Below are positions 6,102 through 13,335 of a stretch of 13,705 bases of DNA, piece after piece. How positions within the stretch are numbered: the stretch's first letter is position 1; each line of letters opens with the position of its first letter. Source of the stretch: Candidatus Tectimicrobiota bacterium (lineage in GTDB: Bacteria; UBA8248; JACPRG01). Under the pieces are notes generated by a model. It was given only the letters and a program-made list of their open reading frames with translations. It was not told the DNA's origin and did no database searches. Where the stretch lies: contig JACPRG010000149.1 in NCBI GenBank assembly GCA_016190025.1, forward strand, positions 1 through 13,705, read 5' to 3'. A program made the position numbers and the translations under genes.

Positions 6102-9100
6102 ATGAAGCTGATCGATTTCTGCGTTCGCTATCCGGTCTCCGTGCTGGTGGGGGTCATCCTCTTGATCCTCTTCGGCGCGATCTCGATGCTGCGCATCCCG
6201 GTCCAGATGACCCCCACGGTGGACCGGCCGGAGATCACCGTGGAAACCACGTACCTGGGCGCGGCGCCGGCGGAAGTCGAAAAGGAAGTCACCGACCGGC
6301 TGGAAGAGAAGCTGAACTCCGTGGAGGGCCTCGAAGAAATGACCTCCACCTCGGCCGAGGGAAGGAGCACCATCGTCCTGTCCTTCGACTGGGGAACCAA
6401 CAAGGACGTCGCCCGGCTGGACGTGTCCGAGAAGCGGGGGCTGGTGAAGGACCTTCCCGACGACGCGGACGAGCCCATCATCCGCGCGGTCAACTCCACG
6501 GAGGAGCAGCCCATCTCCTGGATCGCCATCGAGACCCGGCGGAACCTGAACGAGGTGCGGGTCGAGGCCGAGGACGTCATCCAGCCCCGGCTGGAGCGGG
6601 TCCCCGGCGTCGGCGCCGTATCGATGTTCGGCGGAGAGGAGCGCGAGGTGCAAGTGCTCCTGGACCCGTCCGCCCTGAGCGCCCGGGGGTTGACCATCGC
6701 CCAGGTGCGGGACGCCCTCCTGCGCGAGAACCGGAACGTCAAGGGGGGGAACATCAACGAGGGCAAGCGGCGCTACGTCGTCCGGACGGTGGGACAGTTC
6801 ACCCACCTGCGCCCCATCGAAAACGTCATCGTCGCCCGGCAGGACGGGGCGCCCGTCTACCTGCGGGACGTGGCGAAAGTCCGCTTCGGCTACAAGGACC
6901 GGGAGTTCGCCGTCCGCCGCAACGGGGTCTCCAGCATCGGCTTCGGGGCCTACCGCAAGACTGGGGCCAACACCCTCGAGGTCATGGAAGGGCTCAAGCG
7001 CGAGATCGCCTACCTGAACGACCAGCTCTACAAGGAAAAGGACATCCGGCTCGTCCAGGTCTATGACGAAACGGTTTACATCAACGACTCCATCCACCTC
7101 GTCCTCCGGAACCTGGTGTACGGCTCCATCCTGGCCGTGGCCGTCCTCCTGTTGTTTCTCAAGAACCCTTCCAGCATCTTCATCATCGGTTTCAGCATCC
7201 CCATCTCCATCGTGTCCACCTTCATCCTGCTTAAGGCGTTCGGAAGGTCCCTCAACACCATCTCCCTGGCGGGCCTGGCCTTCGCCTCCGGGATGGTCGT
7301 GGACAACGCCATCGTGGTCCTGGAGAACATCTTCCGCCACCGGCAGATGGGGAAAAGCCGGTTTCAGGCCGCGCTGGACGGCGCCAAGGAGGTCTGGGGG
7401 GCCATCCTGGCCTCCACCCTGACGACCCTGGCGGTGTTCATCCCCGTGATCCTCGTCGAGGCGGAGGCCGGCCAGCTCTTTGGAGACATCGCCCTCACCA
7501 TCAGCATCGCGGTCGCCTTTTCCCTGGCGGTCTCCGTCACCGTGATCCCCATGCTCTCCGGGCGGATCCTTCGCCTGGGGAGGGATTCGGGCGCGCGCGG
7601 CGGCCGAATCCTCGACTGGCTGACGCTGGGATGGCTGGGCCGGGGGTTCTCCCGCTTCGTCTGCTCCACGGTCGCATGGCTCGTCCGCGGCCGGCTCCGC
7701 AGCGCGGCGGCGATCCTGCTCATCACGGGCGCCTCCCTGGGGGCGAGCTACCTGCTCATCCCCCCCATCGATTACCTCCCCCAGGGGAACCAGAACCTGA
7801 TCTTCGGGCTGGTCAAGGTGCCGCCGGGATTCAACGTCGACGAAAAAGAGGCCATCATCCGGGAGCTGGAGCGGCGCTTCATGCAGATCCCCGAGTTGGA
7901 GCGCGTCTTCTCGGTCATCCGAACCGAGGACCCCATCTTCGTCGTGATCGCCAAGAGGGAGTTCGCGCAAACGCCCGCCCAGATGCAGGACGTGGTGGCC
8001 AAGGTGCGCCGGCGCTCCTCCGGCGTCCCGGGCGCGCCCCTCGTGTTCATCACGCAGTCATCCCTCTTCCGGCGGCGCGGCGCGATTCTCGGCGGCACGA
8101 ACGTGGACGTGTACGTCAAGGGAAACCAGATGGAGGAGATCCAACGGATCTCCGAAGAGATCCAGGGCGGCGTCGCGCGGGTTCCCGGAGTCAATTTCGT
8201 CAACACCAGCTTCGAACTGGGCAACCCCGAGCTTCAAATCCACGTGGACCCGGAGAAGGCCGCAGACCTGGGCGTCTCGGTGGCCCAGGTGGGGTACATC
8301 GTGGAAACCCTCGTCAAGGGGACGGAAGCGGGCAAGTTCCGGGAGAGGGGCCGGGAGATCGACATCACCCTGAAAGGAATGGCCGGCAACTCCATCCGCA
8401 CCCAGGACTTGGACAACATCCTCCTCTCCACCTCCTCGGGCCGGCCCATCCGGCTGTCTTCCGTCGCGGAGGTGCGGCCGGCTTCCGGGCCAACCAAGAT
8501 CGAACACATCGACATGGACCGCTCCATCCACCTGACGGTCAACATGCGCCCCGACATCCCCCTGGAGGAGGCCATCCGCAACATCGACCGCAGGGTGGTG
8601 GCCCCGATCCGCGCCCGGCTTCCCCTCGGCTACACCATCGACATCTCGGGCCAGGCCAAGGACCTGAAGGTCACCTGGGACTCTCTGAAGTGGTCCTTCC
8701 TCCTTTCCCTGATCGTCGTCTACCTGCTCATGTGCTCCCTGTTCGAGTCCTTCACGTACCCCTTCATCATCATGTTCAGCGTGCCGCTGGCCGCCACCGG
8801 GGGGATCCTGGGCGTGAGGCTGGCCCACGCCTTCGAGCCGACCATCAAGATGGACGTGATCACGATGCTGGGCTTCATCATCCTGGCGGGGATTGTGGTC
8901 AACAACGCCATCCTCATCGTCCATCAGGCCCTGAACCACATGCGCGAGGGGCTCCCGTCCCGGGAGGCCATTTTGGAGAGCCTCGAAAGCCGCCTGCGCC
9001 CCATCTTCATGACGGTGACGACGACCGTCTTCGGCATGCTCCCGGTGGTCGCGAGCACGGGATCGGGGTCGGAGCTCTACCGGGGCCTCGGGTCCGCCAT

Positions 9101-9335
9101 CCTGGGAGGGCTCATCTGCTCCACCCTCTTCACCCTCTTCCTGGTCCCGACGCTCTTCTCCCTGTGGATGACCGTGAAAGAGGACCTCTATCGTGGATTC
9201 GGAGGGCGCGGGCGTCCCCGCAAGACCCCTCCCGAGAGCCGCACCGCAAAAGAGGCCCTCCCGGAACAGGCGCCGGTCGGCCCTTCGGTGAGCGCCCTGC
9301 GCGCGGCCAAGCCGCCCCCGGCGGGGTTCGCGTAA
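6102..9335 (+). CDS. RND-family efflux pump, inner-membrane transporter (AcrB/HAE type, 1077 aa)
   Basis: Proton-driven exporter that works with the adaptor encoded just upstream. It shows the duplicated RND layout: a first transmembrane helix (about 11-30), a large periplasmic loop (about 35-335), TM2-6 (about 336-490), a second helix (about 533-553), a second periplasmic loop (about 555-862) and TM8-12 (about 863-1022). The length matches AcrB relatives. TM4 reads GMVVDNAIVVLEN: Asp401 matches AcrB Asp407, but Asn402 stands where AcrB has Asp408. TM10 reads GIVVNNAILIV, with Asn934 in place of AcrB Lys940. These changes separate it from the drug-pump archetype, though VDNAI/VNNAI forms are, from memory, known in environmental HAE-type pumps. 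CusA-type metal pumps have a different TM4 signature, so heavy-metal export is less likely. The C-terminal tail (1030-1077) is Pro/Arg-rich. No TolC-like gene is in the window. Confidence 0.95.
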   Translation: MKLIDFCVRYPVSVLVGVILLILFGAISMLRIPVQMTPTVDRPEITVETTYLGAAPAEVEKEVTDRLEEKLNSVEGLEEMTSTSAEGRSTIVLSFDWGTNKDVARLDVSEKRGLVKDLPDDADEPIIRAVNSTEEQPISWIAIETRRNLNEVRVEAEDVIQPRLERVPGVGAVSMFGGEEREVQVLLDPSALSARGLTIAQVRDALLRENRNVKGGNINEGKRRYVVRTVGQFTHLRPIENVIVARQDGAPVYLRDVAKVRFGYKDREFAVRRNGVSSIGFGAYRKTGANTLEVMEGLKREIAYLNDQLYKEKDIRLVQVYDETVYINDSIHLVLRNLVYGSILAVAVLLLFLKNPSSIFIIGFSIPISIVSTFILLKAFGRSLNTISLAGLAFASGMVVDNAIVVLENIFRHRQMGKSRFQAALDGAKEVWGAILASTLTTLAVFIPVILVEAEAGQLFGDIALTISIAVAFSLAVSVTVIPMLSGRILRLGRDSGARGGRILDWLTLGWLGRGFSRFVCSTVAWLVRGRLRSAAAILLITGASLGASYLLIPPIDYLPQGNQNLIFGLVKVPPGFNVDEKEAIIRELERRFMQIPELERVFSVIRTEDPIFVVIAKREFAQTPAQMQDVVAKVRRRSSGVPGAPLVFITQSSLFRRRGAILGGTNVDVYVKGNQMEEIQRISEEIQGGVARVPGVNFVNTSFELGNPELQIHVDPEKAADLGVSVAQVGYIVETLVKGTEAGKFRERGREIDITLKGMAGNSIRTQDLDNILLSTSSGRPIRLSSVAEVRPASGPTKIEHIDMDRSIHLTVNMRPDIPLEEAIRNIDRRVVAPIRARLPLGYTIDISGQAKDLKVTWDSLKWSFLLSLIVVYLLMCSLFESFTYPFIIMFSVPLAATGGILGVRLAHAFEPTIKMDVITMLGFIILAGIVVNNAILIVHQALNHMREGLPSREAILESLESRLRPIFMTVTTTVFGMLPVVASTGSGSELYRGLGSAILGGLICSTLFTLFLVPTLFSLWMTVKEDLYRGFGGRGRPRKTPPESRTAKEALPEQAPVGPSVSALRAAKPPPAGFA

Positions 9336-9408
9336 GACTCATCGCCGGCCGGACCGCCCCGGGGGGCCTCCAGGAGGGGAAAATCCCACGGGCCGGTACC
9401 CACGGCAG

Positions 9409-9427
9409 CTTGAAGTCTGTGACTTCC
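9409..9427. repeat. Variant copy of the GAGGTC palindrome (GAAGTC-TGT-GACTTC)
   Basis: GAAGTC (9412-9417) and GACTTC (9421-9426) form a perfect 6-bp inverted repeat around TGT. Compared with the copies at 3967-3998, the arm base changes G to A on one side and C to T on the other, so pairing is kept. That compensatory change suggests that the folded or two-fold symmetric form matters. Confidence 0.7.
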
Positions 9428-9513
9428 TATGGCCGCCGCTGGAAAAGGCCCGGCCCCTACATGACAATTGCCGGATCGCGTGCAGGGGCGGAATTTTCTG
9501 CGACGGCCATGTA

Positions 9514-9551
9514 GGGGCGCAGCTTGAGGTCTGCGACCTCTTGCTGCGCCC
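9514..9551. repeat. Extended palindrome containing the GAGGTC-TGC-GACCTC unit
   Basis: The arm 9514-9531 (GGGGCGCAGC then TTGAGGTC) pairs with 9535-9551 (GACCTCTTGCTGCGCCC) around TGC. The only internal mismatch is the TT/TT pair in the middle of a roughly 17-bp stem. The 21-bp core at 9523-9543 differs by one base from 3964-3984, tying the two intergenic regions to one repeat family. Confidence 0.75.
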
Positions 9552-9553
9552 GC

Positions 9554-9573
9554 GGGCGGACCAAGGTCCGCCC
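9554..9573. repeat. Perfect 9-bp inverted repeat within the cluster
   Basis: GGGCGGACC (9554-9562) and GGTCCGCCC (9565-9573) are exact reverse complements separated only by AA. No T-run follows on either strand, so it does not look like a standard intrinsic terminator. It could still act to block or stabilise the two converging transcripts. Confidence 0.6.
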
Positions 9574-9742
9574 CTACAAGCCGCCGTGGGTACCCGCCCC
9601 AAAGACCCGTTGCACTCCCTTCCCGGATGCGCTGCGTTTAGGACATTCTTTGTGCGGTTCTCAATAAGAGATGTGTGATTCGGTGGAGCCCTTCCGAGAG
9701 GACCTGGAACGGTACTTGTGTGGTTTTACAACTGGATCGCCA

Positions 9743-9802
9743 GACTAACGTGCAAGCTGAGCCACGCGCGGGGAGCACGTTGGCTCTAGCGCTTGGTTAG
9801 GC
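9743..9802. other. Integron attC-like (59-base-element-like) site, no cassette recognised
   Basis: A 60-bp segment begins GACTAAC and ends GTTAGGC. The right end matches the attC core GTTRRRY exactly and the left end matches RYYYAAC at all but one position; TAAC and GTTA pair. Inside, GAGCCA (9759-9764) and TGGCTC (9781-9786) form a perfect inner stem like the L boxes, separated from the outer boxes by 9 unpaired or poorly paired bases on each side. Length and spacing suit attC sites, which are usually about 57-141 bp. There is no integrase gene and no second site in the window, and the surrounding 9600-9832 is visibly less GC-rich and has no credible gene. It may be a chance or degenerate structure. 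Confidence 0.35.
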
Positions 9803-9832
9803 TGGTATAAGGTACGGACCGGGTACACTCTC

Positions 9833-10891
9833 TCACCCTCTCAGGACATTGAGAACCTGGATGAGGCCGGCGTCGATGCTGCGCTTGCGGGACACCACTT
9901 CTTCCAAAGGGACCTGGACGACGCTTCCCGCCCGGACGCCCACCATCACCCGGTCCTTGCCCTCGAGAAGCGCCTCCACGGCGGCGACCCCGAGGCGGCT
10001 GGCCAGGACCCGGTCCCGCGCGGTCGGGGAGCCCCCCCGCTGGATGTGGCCGAGGACGCTCACGCGCGAGTCCAGATTCAGGTCTTCCTTGACGGCGTCG
10101 GCGATCCGCTGGGCGCCGCCCAGCTCGTCACCCTCGGCCACGACGACGATGAATCCGCGCTTGCCCCGGTCGAAGGCGTCGCGGACGGACCGGCAGAACT
10201 CGTGCAAATCGGACCAGGTCTCGGGGAGGAACACCTCCTCCGCGCCCCCCGAGATGCCGACGTCCAGGGCGAGGTAGCCCGCGTGGCGTCCCATCACCTC
10301 CACGAAGAAGATCCGCTCGTGGGAGAAGGCGGTGTCGCGGATGCGGTCGATGGCCTCCAGGGCCGTGTTCACGGCGGTGTCGTAGCCGATGGTGTAATCG
10401 GTCCCGTAGAGGTCGTTGTCGATGGTGCCCGGCACCCCCACGACCGCAATGCCGTGCTCCCTGGACAGCAGCTCGGCCCCCCGGAAGGTCCCGTCGCCTC
10501 CGATGGCGACGACACCCTTCACGCGGCGGGCCTTGAGGTTCGCCGCCGCCTTCGCCCGGCCCTCCGGGGTGTGGAAGGGCTTGCACCGGGAGGTTTCTAG
10601 GATGGTCCCGCCCCGCTGGATGATGCCCCGGACGTCGCGGCTGGTCAGGGGCTGCATGTGGTCGTCCAACAGGCCCCAGTAGCCGCGAGAAACGCCCAGC
10701 ATCTCGAAGCCGCGGTACGCGGCGCTGCGGACCACGGCCCGGATGGCGGCGTTCATGCCGGGGGCGTCCCCCCCGCTGGTGAGGACCGCCAGGGGGGTCC
10801 CCTTTTCCTCGCGCCCCTCTTCCCTTTCCTCCTTCTGGGCGGGCGTCGGGCGGGCGCGGGGAGAAGATTCGGACGGCGGCGTCAGGGGCAT
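9833..10891 (-). CDS. pfkA: ATP-dependent 6-phosphofructokinase (352 aa)
   Basis: Phosphorylates fructose-6-phosphate to fructose-1,6-bisphosphate, the committed glycolytic step. Motifs in order: LTSGGDAPGMNAAIRAVV (about 37-54), GGDGT (131-135), PGTIDND (154-160, catalytic Asp158), MGRHAG (200-205) and LGHIQRGGSPTARDR (280-294). Gly134 and Gly155 correspond to Gly104 and Gly124 of the E. coli enzyme, the pattern of ATP-using rather than pyrophosphate-using forms. Length beyond the usual ~320 comes from a charged, Pro/Glu/Arg-rich N-terminus of about 30 residues. The ATG at 10891 is the only normal start that keeps the GGDAPG region, but it lacks a clear Shine-Dalgarno. It lies 18 nt downstream of fbp, so it is probably co-transcribed and perhaps translationally coupled. 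It is the last gene of the fba-fbp-pfkA run and converges on the pump gene. Confidence 0.95.
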   Translation of the reverse strand: MPLTPPSESSPRARPTPAQKEEREEGREEKGTPLAVLTSGGDAPGMNAAIRAVVRSAAYRGFEMLGVSRGYWGLLDDHMQPLTSRDVRGIIQRGGTILETSRCKPFHTPEGRAKAAANLKARRVKGVVAIGGDGTFRGAELLSREHGIAVVGVPGTIDNDLYGTDYTIGYDTAVNTALEAIDRIRDTAFSHERIFFVEVMGRHAGYLALDVGISGGAEEVFLPETWSDLHEFCRSVRDAFDRGKRGFIVVVAEGDELGGAQRIADAVKEDLNLDSRVSVLGHIQRGGSPTARDRVLASRLGVAAVEALLEGKDRVMVGVRAGSVVQVPLEEVVSRKRSIDAGLIQVLNVLRG

Positions 10892-10909
10892 GGCAGGAAG
10901 TCCAAGGGC

Positions 10910-11914
10910 TCAGCGCTTTCCCTGGAAAAACTGCTCGGCGAGCGCGACGTTTTCCCTGGAGCCGATGATGAGCGGCGTCCGCTGGTGGAGGCTCTGCGGG
11001 ACGACGTCCAGGATGCGCCTTTTGCCGTCGCTGGCGGCTCCGCCGGCCTGCTCCACAATGAAGGCGAGGGGATTGCACTCGTAGAGAAGACGCAACTTGC
11101 CTTCGGGGTTTCTCTTGTCCGCCGGATAGAGAAACACCCCTCCCTTGAGGAGGTTCCGGTGAAAGTCCGCGACCAGGGACCCGATGTACCGGCCCGAGTA
11201 CGGGCGTCCCGATCCCTTGTCCACCTCTTTCAGGTAGGAAATGTACCGGCGGGTCTCCTCCGCCCAGTAGGCCGTGTTCCCTTCGTTGATGCTGTAGATC
11301 GTCCCGTGGGGCGGGGTCTTGATGTCCGGGTGGGACAGGAAGAACTCGCCGATCCGGGGGTCCAGCGTGAAGCCGTTGACGCCGTTTCCCGTGGTGTAGA
11401 CCAGCATGACGCTGGAGCCGTAAATGACGTACCCGGCGGCGACCTGTTCGGCCCCTTTCCGCAGGCAGTCGCCGGGCTCTCCGCGCTCCGACCGGCTCTT
11501 CTTGCGGAAGACGGAAAAGATGGTCCCGATGTTGACGTTCACGTCGATGTTGGAGGACCCGTCCAGCGGGTCGTAGAGAAGCACGTAATCGCCGGCCGGG
11601 AAGCGCTCCGGGATCATGAACGCCTCGTCCATCTCCTCCGAGGCCATGGCGCAGAGATAACCGCCGTGGTCCAGGCAGTTGCGGATGGTCGTGTTGGCGA
11701 AATCGTCGAGCTTCTCGACCTCTTCTCCCTGGACGTTGACCTTCCCGGTCAGCCCGAGGATATCGGCCAGACCGGCCTTGTTCACCTCGCTGTAGATGAT
11801 CTTGCCCGCTAGGGCGATCTGCGTGAGCAGTCCCGTCAAAACGCCCTTGGCCTCCGGAAAGTGCGCCTGCTCCTCCACGATGGCGCGCTCCAGCGTCATG
11901 CCGACGGTGACCAT
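10910..11914 (-). CDS. fbp: Class I fructose-1,6-bisphosphatase (334 aa)
   Basis: Hydrolyses fructose-1,6-bisphosphate to fructose-6-phosphate in gluconeogenesis or the Calvin cycle, opposing the enzyme encoded next door. Class I hallmarks are present: ASEEMDEAF (91-99, metal-binding Glu), [13 protein letters not shown] (114-126, with Asp115 and Asp118), [20 protein letters not shown] (sugar-phosphate region, 239-258), and [15 protein letters not shown] (278-292, Glu279 metal ligand). Length is that of the family. The ATG at 11914 is directly preceded by an in-frame GTG (11917); both share an AAGGGAG Shine-Dalgarno, and either may be used. It is 38 nt after the aldolase stop and 18 nt before pfkA, so it forms one operon with them. 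Confidence 0.95.
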   Translation of the reverse strand: MVTVGMTLERAIVEEQAHFPEAKGVLTGLLTQIALAGKIIYSEVNKAGLADILGLTGKVNVQGEEVEKLDDFANTTIRNCLDHGGYLCAMASEEMDEAFMIPERFPAGDYVLLYDPLDGSSNIDVNVNIGTIFSVFRKKSRSERGEPGDCLRKGAEQVAAGYVIYGSSVMLVYTTGNGVNGFTLDPRIGEFFLSHPDIKTPPHGTIYSINEGNTAYWAEETRRYISYLKEVDKGSGRPYSGRYIGSLVADFHRNLLKGGVFLYPADKRNPEGKLRLLYECNPLAFIVEQAGGAASDGKRRILDVVPQSLHQRTPLIIGSRENVALAEQFFQGKR

Positions 11915-11952
11915 CACGGGCTTCTCCCTTTCCGCGTCCCCCCGAAAAGCCG

Positions 11953-13335
11953 TCAGAGCCCCGCGGGGACGGGAATGCTCACGTCCACCGGCTTGACGAA
12001 CCGGTCCACCGCCTCGCGGGTGTTCACCACGTTGAGCTTTTCAAACAGAAACCCGAAGCGCCCTTCCAGCTCCCTTCGAACCGTGGATCGCGTTTGCTCG
12101 GGCAAATCCCAGAATTTCTTTTTGAAAGGCCCGAAGCCCCGCTTCCTCTCCTTGTAGATGAGCTGCTCATCCGTGTCCCCCTTGCTTCGGGACGATTCGA
12201 AGGTCTTCAGGACCCAGGCCTCCACCTCCTCGCGCAAGCCGCCCGGGATGAGGTCATAGGTCATGTTCTGGAACGCGGTCGCCAGGTGAACCTCCGACGC
12301 GCCGACCTCCACGAAACGGTGGAACGCCTCCTCCGGCAGCGTCGAGGCGCCGTGCTGGACCGCGCCGCTCAACCCGTACCTTTCCCGGCAGAGGGTGGAA
12401 ATCTCCCCCAAGGCGTCGAAATCGATCTTCACCTGGGCGATGCTGCCGTCCGCCAGGACGACCCCGCCGTGCCGGGTCCCCGTCTGGATGCTGAGCTTGC
12501 TGATGCCAAGCAAGCCGGAGCCGTGGGAGGCCAGCGCCTCCCGGTAGTTCTCGATGAAGACCTCGGCCTCCTCGACCGTCGTGTTCTTGCCGCCGACCTC
12601 CCCCACCTCTCCGCCGACGGAGACCGTGACCCCCTCCGGCTCCACCTCCCGGATGAACCGGGTGAGCTCCACCGCCTTCTCGAAATTCAGCCGCTGCTGC
12701 TCCTGGACGCTGGGCCTGCCCAGGTCCACGAGGGTCGAGGAATCGATGTCGATGTTAAAGAAGCCCGCCTGCACCGCCTCCCGGATGAGGTCCCGCAGGG
12801 CGCCCAATTCCTTGTCCGGGTTTTCGGCGAACTTCTTGGCGTTGACCTGGAAGTGGTCTCCCTGCAGGAAAACCGGGCCGGGAAACCCTTCCTTGATCGC
12901 CGCTGCCAGAACCGAGGCGGCGTACTCCGCCGGCCGCTGCTCAGTATAACCGATTTCCGAGCGGGCGATTTCGAAGATCACGGCCCCGACCTTCCGGGCC
13001 ACGGCCGCGCGGACGACCGCCCGTGCCGTGTCGAACGTGAGCCCTCGGATGTTGATGGCGGGGACGGTGAACCCCCCCGCCTCCCCCCGGCCCATGGCCA
13101 TATACAGATCATGGATCGAGGCCGGCCGGATCCCCAGCGCCTCGGCTGCGCGCCGGACGAGCCACCGGCAGTAATCCTTCATCTCGGAGGCGGGGTGATG
13201 AACGGCCTGGTACACCAGGTTGTCAATGGCCTCCCCCCGAAGACGCCCTTCGTTCTGAACCTGGACGCCGCCGTCTTCTTTTACCTTGACAACTCCCCGC
13301 AGGGCCGCATGGCATTCTCCTCTATGCGCCCACAT
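11953..13335 (-). CDS. Class II (zinc) fructose-bisphosphate aldolase family protein, long form (460 aa)
   Basis: Expected to interconvert fructose-1,6-bisphosphate with the two triose phosphates; this fits the two downstream genes, which act on the same sugar phosphate. The class II barrel lies about residues 75-370: [11 protein letters not shown] (88-98), QGDHFQ (158-163, catalytic Asp160, Zn ligand His161), [10 protein letters not shown] (193-202), GGEVGEVGG (241-249, Glu243), TGTRHGG (285-291, His289) and VQHGAST (326-332, His328). All four likely metal-binding positions are present, so it looks active. It is about 150 residues longer than typical class II enzymes such as B. subtilis FbaA, with a ~70-residue N-terminal and a ~85-residue charged C-terminal extension. 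A related ketose-bisphosphate specificity (tagatose, sedoheptulose) cannot be excluded. The ATG at 13335 has a good GGAAGGAG signal 7 nt upstream. First gene of the operon. Confidence 0.88.
   Translation of the reverse strand: MWAHRGECHAALRGVVKVKEDGGVQVQNEGRLRGEAIDNLVYQAVHHPASEMKDYCRWLVRRAAEALGIRPASIHDLYMAMGRGEAGGFTVPAINIRGLTFDTARAVVRAAVARKVGAVIFEIARSEIGYTEQRPAEYAASVLAAAIKEGFPGPVFLQGDHFQVNAKKFAENPDKELGALRDLIREAVQAGFFNIDIDSSTLVDLGRPSVQEQQRLNFEKAVELTRFIREVEPEGVTVSVGGEVGEVGGKNTTVEEAEVFIENYREALASHGSGLLGISKLSIQTGTRHGGVVLADGSIAQVKIDFDALGEISTLCRERYGLSGAVQHGASTLPEEAFHRFVEVGASEVHLATAFQNMTYDLIPGGLREEVEAWVLKTFESSRSKGDTDEQLIYKERKRGFGPFKKKFWDLPEQTRSTVRRELEGRFGFLFEKLNVVNTREAVDRFVKPVDVSIPVPAGL

Larger units (their letters stand above)
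9391..9597. repeat. Nested palindromic repeat cluster (MITE- or REP-like) between convergent genes
   Basis: The outer ends are inverted repeats: 9391-9411 and 9577-9597 match at about 19 of 21 positions around GGTACCCACGGC/GCCGTGGGTACC. Inside, GCCCCTACATG (9453-9463) is inverted as CATGTAGGGGC (9508-9518), and a third copy of the core, GCCCCTACA, is at 9570-9578. Two copies of the GAGGTC-type palindrome and a perfect hairpin are embedded as listed separately. There is no open reading frame of note, so if this was mobile it depended on an outside enzyme. It lies between the 3' ends of the pump and phosphofructokinase genes, a usual site for such repeats. The remaining gap sequence before it (9336-9390) shows nothing clear. 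Confidence 0.7.

Noticed and set aside
4544..6103. 519-codon open frame on the minus strand
   Set aside because: Antisense to the efflux adaptor, which has a signal peptide, lipoyl halves and a coiled coil in its own frame.
5907..7970. 687-codon open frame on the minus strand
   Set aside because: Antisense to the RND pump; the Asp/Gly/His-rich translation shows no family features.
7631..9514. 627-codon plus-strand frame overlapping the pump gene
   Set aside because: Out-of-frame shadow of the pump; Arg/Gly/Pro/His-rich, no transmembrane pattern.
9554..9573. Intrinsic terminator for the pump or pfkA
   Set aside because: The stem is perfect, but no T-run follows on either strand and it is embedded in a repeat cluster, so it is listed as a repeat.
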